Under the pieces are notes generated by a model. The model searched no databases. It had not been told where the DNA came from and saw nothing but the letters and a program-made list of their open reading frames with translations. This document shows positions 21,711-34,357 of a DNA stretch of 64,000 bases, piece after piece. The translations under genes and the position numbers were made by a program. Position 1 is the first letter of the stretch. Every line of letters starts with the position of its first letter. Origin of the DNA: Ceratopteris richardii (Eukaryota; Streptophyta; Polypodiopsida; Polypodiales; Pteridaceae); contig CM035430.1 of assembly GCA_020310875.1 (NCBI GenBank), positions 98,980,866 through 99,044,865 on the forward strand. Direction: 5' to 3'.

Positions 21711-23422
21711 GTGTTTTCGATAGAAGTGGTCCCAACAACACAGGACAACGAGGAAATATTAGATAAAGTAGAGCGATCACCAGATTTCTTCAAAGTTTTG
21801 GAACATTTCAAAAGATATGAAGTAGAAGAACGGAAGATAGCTATTCAAAAGCCCAAGAGAGAAGCAACAAAAGGAGAACCTGATAATAAGGAACAAAGCA
21901 AGAAAGTGCTATTAACCATGGAGGAAGAAGAGGAGAGATGTACCTACATTGGAAAATACATATCTTTGAAAAAAGGACAAGAATTGATAGAACTTATCAG
22001 AGAATATAGGGATGTATTTGCATGGACCTACAAAGACCTCAAGGGAGTAGATCCATCCGTTTGTTCCCATATCCCAATGAAATCTGAAGAAAAACCCTCA
22101 AAGCAACGTCCATACACATATAATGATGTTTATTTAGCGAAGATTAAAGAAGAGATTGACAAGTTGTTAGCAGTAGGACTCATGTATGAGATAGAGCACA
22201 CAGAATGGGTATCACCTTTGGTTGTAGTTCCCAAAAAGAATGGTAAGCTTAGAGTCTTCATCAACTTGAAAAAAGTGATTGCAACAATGATACGTGATAT
22301 GTATCCTTTAGCTATCATCGACCACCTATTGGAAAGAGTTGCACGCAAGGAAGTCTACAACTTCTTGGATGGATTCTTGGGTTATAACCAGGTAGCCATT
22401 GCTAGAGAGGACCAACATAAGACCTCCTTCGCAACTGAATAGGGAGTATACGCTTTTCAAGTGATGCCATTTGGGCTCACCAATGCCCCTGCAACTTTCC
22501 AATGACTGATGTGTCATGTATTCAAGGAATTTTTAAGAAAAAGCATGGAAGTATATGTAGATGATTTGTGCCCCTACTCCAGTCAAAGAAGCGAACACAT
22601 TCTAGAACTACAGAGGATATTCAAGAAACATCGGCAGTATCGAGTATGCTTAAACCCAGAAAAATGTGTCTTCATGGTAAGGCAAGGAAAGATCTTGGGA
22701 CATATTGTTTCAAAGAACGAAATTTCCACAAATGAGGATAATGTTAAAGTAATCTTAGAGTTACCTAGACCTAAAAATGCAAAGGAAGTACAAGCCTTTA
22801 TGGGTCATTGTGGATATTATCGTCGGGTTATCCACATGTACGCTATAATCGTGGAACCTTTATATGGGTTGCTGACTCAATTCACTTGGACGGAGGAATG
22901 TGAAAAAGCATTTAATGAATTGAAATGATGACTAAGTTCAACACCTATCTTGAAGGTACCCAATTGGAAAAAATGATTCCATATCCATGTGGATGCATCA
23001 AATTATGCAATAGGATGCATACTAGCTCAACCAATAGATGAAGGAAAATTAGATCATCCTATCACATACATTAGTCGACAATTAAACCAGGCAGAGAGAA
23101 ATTATACATCCACAAAAAGAGAAGGCCTAGGAATGGTATATGCAGTCAAGAAATTGGGGCATTACCTCCTAGCCAACAAATTCAAGTTCTTTATCGACCA
23201 TCAGACATTATTATATCTAGTCATAAGCCCTATAACATGGGAAGGCTAGTGAGATGGTTCCCATTGCTAATGGAATTTGATTTTGAAGTAATAGTAAAAA
23301 AAGGAAATACTCATGTAAGAGCAGATCATCTATCACGAATAACACACAAAGAACCACCCTCAGGAGTGGATGATGATCTACCTGACACATACTTATTCAA
23401 TTTAGAAGTGTGTCCAAAATGA
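21711..23422 (+). pseudogene. Element B pol: reverse transcriptase and RNase H
   Basis: The same blocks as in A and C are present: EWVSPLVVVPKK, INLKKV, FLDGFLGYNQ, the active site Y-V-D-D (about 22555), KILGHIVS, HVDASNYAIGC and RADHLSR. Stops lie near 22440 (Trp codon in C), 22504 and 22926. A one-base loss near 23222 shifts the frame within RNase H. Most stops are one transition away from the codon in C. Confidence 0.87.
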
Positions 23423-25104
23423 GCAGAAAAGTTAATATCCATCTTCACGCATGGACCACACCATAGGATCAATTGAGATACTAGATAAGAATTTCTGCAA
23501 TCACATAACTTACATATTGTAGCAAGAAGTTTGTACTACAAAGAACCAAATGGCATATTATTGAGATGTGTCGATCAAGCCAAACAAAAAAACTTAATGG
23601 AGCAAGCTCATGTGAACCGATGGAAGATTCATAAGGGAGTTTATGGAACAATAAGAGAGTTGAAAAGATTGGGAGTATACTGGCAAGACATGCCAAAGGA
23701 CATACATGAACACATTAGCAGTTGCCAAGAATGCCAAGAGAATACCTCGGAGGACCATGCATCTTTACAAGTCTCTACAATAGCACCGGATTGGAGTAAG
23801 GCATTGGTAAAATTCTTAAAAACACGAACACATGAGGAAGGAGCTAGTCTAGCAAGAAAGTGGACTCTAGAGGACATGAATAAGGACTACACAATAATTG
23901 AAAAACAATTATTTAAAAGGGGAAAGGACAATCAGCTATGGTTATGTGTACATGAAGGAGAATATTTACCCATTTTAGAGATGTCGCATGCAGGAGCAGC
24001 AGGAGGACAATTTTTAGCTGAAAAAACTATAAAAATGATTCTCTTTGTAGGCACCAACTCTACACATGGATGCCAACACATATGTACGAAGTTGCGAGGT
24101 GTGCCAAAGAACCAAGTATCCTATAAGAAAAGATGACATGCCTCTAAGACCCATGATTTGCACAAGAGCTTTTTCCAAATAGGGCATTGATTTCATAGGA
24201 CCTATAAATCCTCTAGCCAAAGGACCACATGCCGAATGTATAATAGTAGCCATTGATTATCTAACAAAATGGGTAGAAGCAAAAACAATGAGGAAAAATG
24301 ACGCGCAAACCACAGCTAAATTTCTCTTTGAAAATATCTTTACTCGTTTTGGATTACCAATAGAAATTGTGAGTGATAGGGGAACACACTTCATCAATGA
24401 AGTAATAGAATCACTGATGAATGAATTCCTTGTGACTCATAAAAAATCAGCCCCTTACCACCCTCAAGCCAACGGTTAGGCTGAGAGTTCCAATAAGGTA
24501 TTGTGCATGGTGTTGACCAAAATTGTCAATAACGGAAGGTCAGATTGGGACAAACAATTGCATCATGCAATTTGGGCCTTCCATGTGGCTTACAAGACGG
24601 CCATTGGAACTACTCCATAACTTGGTGTATGGACATAATGCAATTTTACCAATTTATTTTTTAGTTCCTACCCTACGTATAGCACAACAAAACAATTGGA
24701 CAAGCCATAAACTATCCCAACAATTGGACCAAATTGAAAAACTCCATGAAACAAGACTACAAGCAGTAGCAGGAATTTATGCGGCTAAAAGGAGACAAAA
24801 AGCCTATCACGATGCACATATTAAGGATAAGGTCTTAAAGGAAGGTGATTTGGTGTTATTATACACATTGAAACAACATGCAAAGAAATTGCAAGAGCTA
24901 GGGTATGGACCATTATTGATAAATCGAATATCAACTAGTGGAGTAGTAAACTTAGCCACCCTAGATGGAGATGTATTTCCCAACTACATTAGTGACTGTA
25001 GAGTGAAGAGGTATATGGAGCCACTAACGGATAGAATGTTAGCGCGACTTGTAAGAGCAAAAAATCGGAAAAAAGAAGAAGAAAGGATTAGAGAAGAAGC
25101 TTGA
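23423..25104 (+). pseudogene. Element B pol: integrase with duplicated H2C2 zinc module
   Basis: Zinc module 1 lies at about 23590-23740 (QAHVNRWKIH, SCQECQ). Module 2 lies at about 23985-24115 (SHAGAAGGQF, then RSCEVCQR after a frameshift near 24045); its second His is Gln here. Core residues are Asp in GIDFIGP (about 24187), Asp in VSDRGTHF (about 24373) and Glu in AESSNK (about 24482), preceded by a TAG where C has Gln. Further damage near 24615 breaks the C-terminal part. The domain ends with a charged EEERIREEA helix, as in A and C. Confidence 0.85.
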
Positions 25105-26105
25105 CTAGAAGCTCTAGAGTGAATCAGAAAGTGAAAACTGTGGATGAGACAAAGAGATGGACGATATGTACAATGTCGTTAGCCACTCACCTCAAAATGA
25201 CCATGATTCCCACTAAAGCATATATGATAGGAATCGGAGGACAAATCATCAAATGTATAGGAGAAGTCCTAATGTCCCTTCATCTAGGAAATTCCACTAT
25301 GAAGCAAAGATTCTTGGTATGAAAAGATGAAGACCTTATTGAAGACTTGATCCTAAGACAAGACTGGATTTTTGAAAATGAAGTCAGCATACACCTTACA
25401 TAGGGATATACATCGACCAAAGTGGGGCATAAAGAAGTCTTCAGTCTGTTGGAAGCTAGATCGTCACAAATCCTTAACACAATCTTACCTAGGGAAGCAG
25501 ACCTGAAGGAAAATAGGAGAAGCTTCAAAGAGGGATGTCTATCATGAGTATCCTAAGCTAGACTTACCTACTGGTAGTGAAGTGTTGCATGACCCTATAA
25601 CCAACTCTCCTATAGGATATGAGATTAAAGGAAAAAGTGAGGAAATTTCTCAACCCATCAACACTATAAGAAAAAAAAATGACATGGATATTGACCGCTA
25701 GAATACCAGCTCAAATGAACACATGAGTACGATGGATATGCAAGGATCAACTACCTCAACATGCAAGTATGACACAGGAACCTACTAAGCCTCCAGCAAA
25801 AAAGCAGCAAAATAACCACAGTTCAAAATCCCAAGGGGATAAACAAGGAATTCTTCGTGTATGGCTTCCAAAATCATTGGTGGAGGCTCAAAAATCATAG
25901 CAATGCATATGGATCCCGAAAGTGGTCAGGAGCACAGTGACTCGAGAGATAGAAAAACTTAAGGAAGTATCATACCATCATAATAAAGCAAAGGAAACTG
26001 TCAATGATCAAAGAAAACCCCAAAAGACCACAACACGGAAAACCCAATCCAAGAACAGGAATAAGTCAAAGACTACGTTCAAGAGTAAAGGAGGGGAGAT
26101 GCGAT
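25105..26105 (+). pseudogene. Element B: PR2 remnant and W-P-K tail
   Basis: Flap and closing parts of the post-integrase protease remain (YMIGIGGQIIKCIG near 25225, DLILRQDWI near 25345). The segment that should hold the catalytic D-S-G is deleted, so it cannot be active. The tail keeps W-x-P-K motifs (VWLPKS, IWIPKV, and later LIWRPKK near 26140). Many stops. Confidence 0.7.
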
Positions 26106-26240
26106 AGAAGCAAATTCCACCAACACAGAATACGAGGTTAATATGGAGACCCAAGAAGCCACAAGGAATCGGCCAAGAGGATCAAGGAGACTCTTCTTGC
26201 ACTCATAAAGAATCAATTGCATCCAGACTATGCATGATAG

Positions 26241-26406
26241 GGCCACATTACAAGGCCACGCATTTGGCACATAACTTCTTCAATAAAAGTAGTGGTGCAC
26301 ATTTCCATAACCGGAATAGGCCTTAGCTTTTACTACCATAGGAATGAACATACGTTGTAAATAAATAATTGCTTCGGCTATCAACTAACCTCTTGTTTTC
26401 TTTCAG
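26241..26406 (+). promoter_or_regulatory. Conserved block and likely splice acceptor before the element B aORF
   Basis: CTAAC (26385-26389) followed by CTCTTGTTTTCTTTCAG (to 26406) repeats the acceptor seen in A. Upstream GCTTCGGCTA and the CCACATTACAAGGCCA block are shared with A, although the surrounding bases have diverged. Confidence 0.55.
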
Positions 26407-26562
26407 ACTTGAAAACTAAAAAAATTATGGTAAGGTAACTTACTTATCTCTACTTATGCAAGGGAGTACGGAGTGGCGGAGGATGACATATTAACGAACT
26501 ACACAAAAACATGCGGAATTGGTTTCTTTCTTGAACTGATCTCTACTACATTACGAGTGCAG

Positions 26563-29032
26563 ATGGCTTTCGAAGACTCTAAAGCAAGGATTCAAGAGGA
26601 AGTGCCTGAATTTCCCATGAAGAATGTGACAAGGGCCAAAGGTCATTAGTTTTCAGAAGAACAACGAGTGGGCAACCATTTGTTCCTGGTGACTATTAAG
26701 ATCATGGATATGGACCATCAATTCAGAGTGATGTCCCAAGACTTCAAGGTCTTACATGAGCTTCCGTTGATGATGGATGTGATGAAAAAAGCTGGAATCC
26801 ATAAGTATTTTGAGTTCCCAATCTACAAGCCATATTTCTAGAGATGCACTCAAGTCATGAACACCATTCATCGAGCCTTAGATAAACCATCAGTGCTAGA
26901 AGCCAAAGTTCTTGATGCAGAAGGTGAATGGGTAACAATACAATTCATGCACAAGCTCATTAAAGAAGCATTTGGATGGATCAAGGATGGGACCATGGAT
27001 CTCAAGGAAGAAACTCATGGCTCTAAAACCAGAACATTCGTGGATATTAATCATGTTGATATTGAAGAAGAAGTCAGATTGGTACATCAACATTTTTGCT
27101 TTCTAAATATGCACAGATATACAACACCATAGAAGATAATAGTTCAATTACTATCTCATGCCACCAAGCAAATTGGCAACCAAGTGATCTTGATGCCCTA
27201 CATTCCAGAACGATGATTTGAATCCAAGAAGCAATTCTTTTGAATGGAAGTGTGGCTTTGAACATATTAATATACCATGCCTTAGGCATTAGAGAATACC
27301 TCATGTATGCCATCATCTGCTGAAATGGCTAAGTATGTGAAGCCAGCAACGGTGCTGAAAAAGAAGAAAGGAGTGAAGATGACCGAAGAGGTAGGAACAA
27401 GCTCACAACCAATGATGTGAGGAGCAAAAAGATTAAGGGAGGTACTAAAAGCAAAAGAATCAAATTCACCAACAAAGAGGATACATGTACTCCCTAGGGC
27501 CAAAGTTGAGTAGCCCACGCCTATTACAGAGGCGGAATTGCAAGAAGTCATGGAAGAGACTCACAAGTTCATGGAGGGAGAGATCAATCTTCCAGTCCAA
27601 GGGCATCATTACCATCAAGATCATACCGCATCTATGCCAAGAAAGAGACTAACCAAGTTCCAGTGATATAGAGAATTGGGGTTAGTCAATTCTAGCTCTT
27701 CATTGAAAATTCAAGAAACACATGAACCATCAACTATGAACACCAATATTAGGAGCGAATCGAATGATGAAGGTAATTGGGATGAAATAAATCAAGTCAA
27801 TGATTCACTGAAGTTGAAAGCAAAAAGTGGGATCAAGCACTGGATGCTACCTTCGAAGATGAAAAAGAAAAAGCCAACAAAAGAGGATGTACACACATTA
27901 AAGATGGATGATACAACAAAGCTTCAAGTTATGGAAAGCCACCTTCATGGTCAGGCTACAATGAAGATTCCAAAGGAAGAGAAAACAAAAGAAGCAAGGG
28001 AAGAATGAGAACCATTCATGCCTATAAAAATAGTAGCGGAGCCTTCACCTCTGGATGTGACTTTTCACGGAAGTGCTACTAAGTCTACTACACATGAAAA
28101 AGAAGAACATCAAATTCAGCTACAAATCAGACAACCACATAACGAGACAATACATATTAACAAGGGAAAGGATGTACAAACAGGTGAAGAACTGAGCATA
28201 CAAAAAAATATGGCTCAATGTGGATGTGGCGCAGTTAAAGCTTGTAGTGAAACAAATGATACAAACAACCATGGATACCCAATGATAGCTCATGGAAGCA
28301 GATAGTGATTAGAACAAAGCTTTGGTAGACAAGAGTTAAGAGAAGAATGGGAAAGTAAATATATGTATGATACAAATGAGCTCAAAAAGAGGTGGAAGGA
28401 TGCAGAAGCCAAAATTGTAGAGCAATGTAAAGAAGACGCAGATCAAGTAACTTTATTTGGTGAATGACTCCTGGATAGTAATGACGCACTGACAACAATG
28501 AATTACAAAATCATTAAGAAAGATGAAATCATTGAAAGCTTGTGGGCTTAATTATTACAGAACAATCAAATGGGGACACCAGTAGTTCAAAGCTCTCAAG
28601 TGGCTATTGTGGAAATTGAGGTACGTCCTCCTTCTTCCCCCATACATAATTCACCAATACATGTGGAAGAGGGAGAGAAGAGTGCTGATAGAAATACATG
28701 GCCTATTGCAGAACTAAGCCAAAATGAGCGAGCACTACTGGCGTCCCAACTTACATGACAATTTGAAGATGAAGTCATGAAAGTTATGAAAGAAGCAAAA
28801 ATCAAAAGCAAAAAATAAGAGCAAATTTTGAATCCCTTCAGTGTACCATATGGCCTACTAAAGAGGAAACCAGGAAATACATCAAGAGGACTACACAAAA
28901 GGAACCATATCAAGACTTACAATTCAAAACATATACATTTTCTTATACACATAAAGAATTTGACAAAGAAAATCTCATCTAGAGACAAAAATTTTTGGAA
29001 AAGAATCTCACTCTACAGGTGCATTGGGAAGC
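26563..29032 (+). pseudogene. Element B additional ORF (aORF), 3' truncated
   Basis: Starts ATG 26563 (M-A-F-E-D-S), matching A. The N-terminal domain (KEAFGW, HFCFLNMHRYTTP), the middle block (VAEPSPLDVTF, QIQLQIRQPHNETIH, GKDVQTGEE) and the beginning of the C-terminal domain (NERALLASQLT, PFSVPYGLLK) are recognisable across several frames. At least ten stops or frameshifts break it. Copia E cuts it off at 29032. Confidence 0.78.
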
Positions 29033-30094
29033 TATTGGTGCAAATGCCAAGCCTTCACACTTGGCTAGCCATTGAAGGAGTTATGTGCAAACATGTGAAG
29101 GACCACATGAACCCTTGCTTATAATATTTGACTATTAACTATTGTAAAAGTCATTTGACATGGAAGAATATTGTAAGTCCACATACCTTGTGGAGTTTGG
29201 AGATCTAAAAATTACGAATATCATTTGGTAAAGTCACTACTAACTTAGAGGAGTACTTTTAGGTGGGAGCATCTATTTGAATTTCAAAATTCAAACTTGG
29301 AAAAGTCATTATAAAAGGAGGTTGTAATCTCACGGCCATAGTGCCCCCAATACTGAGCTTATTGCTGATCGTTTGTATATGTTGAGTGGCTTACACCATA
29401 GCCTACTCTTATCACTATCATTGGGCATCATTTCTATGCCAATGATCATGTATATCATTGTTCTATAATACATTACATTATTGATTATCTCTCCTCATCT
29501 CTCTGCCATGGCCACACATAACAATGTACTTGTGATGATGATATCTCAGTAACCTCTCCATCATTTTTCATCTTCTATAGCTTCTTAGAACCAGCTCAAA
29601 GTCTAGTAAAAGCTATGAAAATTTGAAGCAATTTGATTAAGCCAATTGAGAGTAATCTGCATCAAAGTGCTCACTGGTCATTCTCTGTGTAGCTCCTAAA
29701 AAATCGGGGGTAAACATCTACTTGCTAAAGTCATTGCTCAGTGTATAGTATATAATTTTAAGTGATTCTAATTGGAATCATTAGCTATCTAAGCTAATCA
29801 GATAGCCTCAAAAGGAATTTTCCTAACTGATACTGTACTATGAGCATTGAGCAAAATACCCAGCAGGTGTCAAGACCAAAATAGCAAGTTTTTGATCACT
29901 AGCTATTTGCAAAGTTATCTGTTTTGATCTAATTGTTTGAAGCATTATCTCCAAAGTACATACACACTCATTTAGTTGCATTAGCAAGCTAAAGGGGCCT
30001 ACTATCCAACTCTCAAGAGAAATAGGGTAGGTACAAAGCAGGGACTAGCAGTACCAACTCATTCTCTTGTGGTATCCATCCATCTTTCCCAACA
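29033..30094 (+). repeat. Copia E 5' LTR (left end inferred)
   Basis: The right end is well placed: ...TTTCCCAACA at 30094, one base before a primer-binding site. The left end is inferred at TATTGG (29033), a one-base variant of TGTTGG, exactly where element B's aORF stops aligning. The resulting length, 1062 bp, is close to that of copia F's LTR. No second copy is in the window to confirm it. Confidence 0.5.
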
Positions 30095-30095
30095 G

Positions 30096-30167
30096 TGGTA
30101 TCTAGCAAGTTAAGGTAAAACGGGAGATGGTTTCCCTTCTTTTATTGATAAATTGGACAAGAACAAC
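30096..30167 (+). pseudogene. Copia E primer-binding site and first gag codons
   Basis: TGGTATCTAGCA is a decayed initiator-Met tRNA binding site (normal TGGTATCAGAGC). Gag starts with G-D-G-F-P-S-F-I-D-K-L-D-K-N-N, as in copia F (G-D-G-F-P-S-M-I-E-K-L-D). The start codon reads ACG (30120-30122) where F has ATG. Copia D is inserted after 30167. The rest of gag up to the zinc-knuckle region is lost at the junction near 36218. Confidence 0.7.
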
Positions 30168-31177
30168 TGTTGGAGACTTCTTAATCTCCAAAGGTCTGAT
30201 CTATACTGATCTAAGAACATTTCTATATCAGTTATGGATCAAACTTTACACAAATATTGTCTTCTTTTATCAAAACTTTCAATAACACTTTTCTGAGTAA
30301 AGAAATTTCTTCTTCAAAAAGTCTGCTTCAGAAATCAACTTCATTTCTTGCACATATCTTCAAATTTCTTCAAACCAATGATGCACATATCCTCAGACTA
30401 CCTTTGCGCAATCATATCAACCATTAGTTCATCAAAAGAATCATTAAAACTTTAATTTGATCCTTAAGATCAAAAGTATGTCAGAAACTATCTTTTTGAA
30501 CAAGCGACTTTGACATAGGTAATTTCTAAGGTTGATTTCTCACAACACAGATCCCGTTTTGCTAAATGCTTTTAGCCATAACTTCCTTACCTTCTAAGTT
30601 AGATTTCGAATGCTGAGTCATCAAAAAGTTTACACTGTGCACTGAGATCTAAGCAAAACCTTGACACGAAAAAGTGCGCGACTCTCAGAGATCATCTGCA
30701 GACTTTACATACACATGTCCTATTGATCATACTCACAGCAGAAGAAGAATTAGACCATGAAACTTTGAACATAGCTTCATAAGCTTCTAGATTAGATGTG
30801 TACAAAAGGATTTGTGATCCACATGATCAGACTGAGAGAAATCTACGGAATACTCGTTGCTATTTTCTGAAGATGACTCTCTTCACATCTATCTCTATGA
30901 CACTTGTCTTCTAATGACTCTCTCATGTATTTCTTTACATCATTGACTTATAGACATATGGTTCTAGCTTATCCCACATCTATTACATTACTCCTTATCA
31001 TCCTAAGGATTATCTATACTCATATTACAAGAATTTCCAACAGTAATTTACATATGTATACAAACTTTACTTCTGAGATCTCTTCACTTTCTCAAGTGAC
31101 TTCTTGAACTTCAATCTGATCTTTGACATGCTTCAAGCTCTTTGTAATCATCAATTTGTGATTGATGTGTTCCAACA
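30168..31177 (-). repeat. Copia D 3' LTR, 1010 bp
   Basis: Termini TGTTGGAGAC...TTCCAACA on the + strand. It aligns with 35584-36218. It holds a stretch of about 105 bases (about 30336-30440) that is absent from the 5' copy, where the junction sits on a short AGAATCATT homology. Confidence 0.88.
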
Positions 31178-31191
31178 ACTCCCCCTCAATC
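31178..31191 (-). other. Copia D polypurine tract
   Basis: Minus-strand GATTGAGGGGGAGT next to the TGTTGGAAC LTR start. Copia G (59004-59017) and H (62996-63009) have GATTGAGGGGGAGC in the same place, so D, G and H are related families. Confidence 0.8.
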
Positions 31192-32895
31192 ACTAATTGT
31201 GATTATTCCATTCTTCTTCACTCCTGCCATCTCCATGAATCTTTGTAGCTTAGGTCCATCCAAGCTTTTTCTTAACATATCTGCAACTTGCTCTTTTGTT
31301 GGAGTATACATCACTTCAATCTCTTTATCAAGTACCTTTTCTCTCAAGAAATGATACTGAATCTCTATATGCTTAGTCCTGGCATGGAAAACAGGGTTAG
31401 CTGCCAAATACAATGAACTCATATTATCTCCAAGAATAATTGGAGTACTCTGATCAATTCCAAAACTCTTCAATAAGGTCTTTAACCATATCACTTCTTT
31501 TGTAGCCTCTACCATTCCTTTATACTCAGCTTTTGTAGATGACAAAGCAACTGTATGTTGCTTCTTTGAGCACCAAGAAACTAGTTTATCTCCAATATAA
31601 CAGAGATACCCATGAGTAGACCTTCTATCATCTAAATCACCTTCCCAATCTGCATCACTAAACACTTTGATTCTTGTATCAGAAGTAAATCCATAATACA
31701 GACCTTCACCTAGGGTTCCTTTGATATATCTGAGTACCCTTTGAGCTGCAATCCAATGATTCTTCTTTGGACAATGCATGAATTGTGATAACACACCTTC
31801 TGCATATGATAGATCTGGCCTTGTCAAGGTAGCATAGATTAAACTACCTACCAAATTCTGATATTTCTTCGTGTCATTAAATTCTTCATCTCCATACCTG
31901 CTCAATTTATGATTTACCTCCAATGGTGTGCTTGAAGACTTGCAATCCTCCATGTTGAACTTGATCAGAAGATTCTTCAAATATCTCTCTTGTGTAACAT
32001 ATACTCCATGTTGAGTATATACAATCTGCATTCCTAAGAAATAAGATAAGTTTCCCAAATCACTTATCTTAAACTCCTTCTCTATTTGTTTCTTAAGCTC
32101 ATTGATTCCTTGAGCATCTGTACATGTGACAATAATATCATCAACATAAATACACATGTATATGTATCCATTTTATTTTGCCTTCACTAGCAAGCTACTA
32201 TCTTCCTTTGATGCTTGAAATCCACATTCATTCAAGAACTTAACAAGCCTGTAATTCCATGCTCTTGGGGCTTGCTTCAGGCCATACAAAGCTCTCTTGA
32301 GCTTACATACATAATCTGATCCAATTGAATCCATGAAGCCTTCTAGTTGCTCCATGTATACTTCATCTACAATATATCCATTCAGGAATGCATTCTTCAC
32401 ATCTAATTGTGATAACTTCCATCCTTTACAAGCAACAATAGCAATCAATAATCTAATTGTAGACATCTTAGCAACAAGACTAAAGGTTTCATCATAATCT
32501 ACCCCATAAGTTTGAGCATAACCTTTAACCACAAGTCTAGCCTTGTATCTAGACACCTTACCATCTGCAAACCTTTTTGTTTTATACACCCACTTACATC
32601 CAATGACTTTCTGATTCTTTGGTCTTAGCACCAACTCCCATGTTTCATTTTCAAGTAGAGCATCATACTCTTCTTGCATTGCCTTCTCCCAATTATGTTT
32701 ACCTTTAGCGTCTTCATATGTGATTGGATCCTCTTCTGTCTTGACAATGTAAGCATAATCTTTTGTTGTTAGAAAAGATGTATCATAGCTATACCTGATA
32801 GGCTCTTTCCTTTCTCTTAAGGATCTTCTGACCTTTGCACTTCTTGAAGTTTCAGCCACATTTGATTCTGGATCAAATCTTGGCCCATCTTCCAC
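31186..32895 (-). pseudogene. Copia D pol: reverse transcriptase and RNase H (one stop)
   Basis: Copia RT blocks: KARLVVKGYAQTYGVDYDE, SQLDVKNAFLNGY, ALYGLKQAPRAWN, and the active site I-Y-V-D-D (about 32130). RNase H has DWEGDLDDRRSTHGY, SSTKAEYKG, HARTKHIEIQYHF and ADMLRKSLDG. One in-frame TAA near 32171 stands just before the YVDD block; otherwise the frame is open. Further stops at about 32904 and 33013 separate it from integrase. Confidence 0.88.
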
Positions 32896-33015
32896 ATTGT
32901 CCTACAATTTACTTTTATAATCAACATCATCAATATCTTCTTCATAGACACTTACTTTTGTCTTCCCTTTCCTTTGTATTTCTTCAACACCTGCATAATC
33001 ATTTGTTGACCCTGT

Positions 33016-34342
33016 TTACCATGTGCTTTGCTCATCAAATGTAACATCTTTGGTAACAAGAAATTGCTTTGTGGATGGACTCCACAATCTGTAACCCATC
33101 TGTCTATCATCAAACCCAATAAACATATACTTCTCTGCTTTGGGTTCTAGCTTATGTTTGAATTGTGAAGGAACATAAGCATATGCTAAACATCCAAATA
33201 CCTTACAATGATCAAGAGTAGGTTTCTTAGCCCACCATGATTCATAAGGAGTTCTTCCATCCAAAGCTTTACAAGGTAACCTATTCACAAGGTATGTTGC
33301 AGTGTTGATAGCTTCTGCCCATAAGTAATTTGGGCAATTCTTTTCCTTCATCATTGCTCTTGCAAATTCTACAAGAGTTCTATTTCTTCTTTCTGCAATT
33401 CCATTCTGTTGAGGAGAGTACCTGCAAGTTACTTCTCTCTTTATACCTGCATTCCACAAATAATCATCAAACTCTTTAGAGAAATACTCTCCCCCTCCAT
33501 CTGATCTCAATCTCTTGAGCTTTTGTCCTGTAATCCTTTCTGCATAAGCATGATAATGTTTGAATGTCTTGAAGACTTCTGATTTGTCCTTGATTACATA
33601 TAAAGTGATCCATCTGGTTGCATCATCAACAAACAACACATAATATCTGGATCCATTTATAGTCCCTTGAAGGACCCCATACATCTGTATGAATCAATTC
33701 AAGCATATTTGAATAGTTGTACCCTGATTTATTGTATGAACTTTTGTGTGCTTTACCTAATTGACAAGCTTCACAGTTGTACACCATGCGTTGCCCTTCA
33801 ACTTTTGGCAAACCAAGCACCACATCATTCCTTGACATTTCCTTTATGGCTCTCTCATTGAAATGACCTAGCCTTTTATGCCATAGGTCTAACTCAGACA
33901 TCTTTTGACTTCCATAAGTAAATAGAGCATGTCCCACATTACGTTGGACTTTGAGAGTAAACATCCTTCCTTCCTTTTTACCTGCAATAATGTTTTTATA
34001 TCCCTGATTTGGATGTTGCACATAGACACCATCATTTGTGAATCTGACTTCATATCCCTTCTCCAAAATTTTCCCTACACTTATCAAGCTTTTAGGAATA
34101 GTAGGAACAAAAATTACCTTGCTCAAGGGTGTACTTCCATTCTTTGTCTTCATTGATCCAATGCTTTCCACCTTATGCTTGGTGTTGTCACCTGTTTGAA
34201 TTGTATGTCCATTCACCTTTGCTTCCATATCAGTCATTCGTGATATATTTCCACTCAGATGATTGCTACATCCTGAGTCAATATAAAACACCCTTTGATC
34301 TTCTCCTACTGATTCATGAGTTTCATTCAAAATGAGAGTCAT
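33016..34342 (-). pseudogene. Copia D pol: protease and integrase (frameshift)
   Basis: Protease active site FYIDSGCSNH lies near 34280. The integrase zinc site is LWHKRLGHF with CEACQLGK. Core Asp lies in FVDDATRW, Asp in RSDGGGEYF and Glu in PQQNGIAERRN. The C-terminal motif is GYRLWSPSTKQF. A one-base shift near 33650 lies between the zinc site and the core. It feeds into RT (31186-32895) in the same frame as the core. Confidence 0.87.
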
Positions 34343-34357
34343 ATCATCCTTCTGATC

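Larger units (their letters stand above)
21645..29032 (+). mobile_element. Element B: older Ty3/gypsy relative of A, truncated both sides by insertions
   Basis: The sequence enters in the linker between PR1 and RT (E-F-D-S-E-E), because element A interrupts it on the left. It continues through RT, RNase H, integrase, the PR2 remnant, tail and aORF. It breaks at 29032, where copia E's LTR begins, directly after GGGAAGC, codons still alignable with A's aORF. It carries more stops and frameshifts than A. The missing left and right parts should lie outside the window, beyond A and E. Confidence 0.85.

Noticed and set aside
29060..30090. Host intergenic DNA between elements B and E
   Set aside because: The stretch ends exactly at a primer-binding site and begins where B is broken, and its length matches a copia LTR, so an LTR is the simpler explanation.
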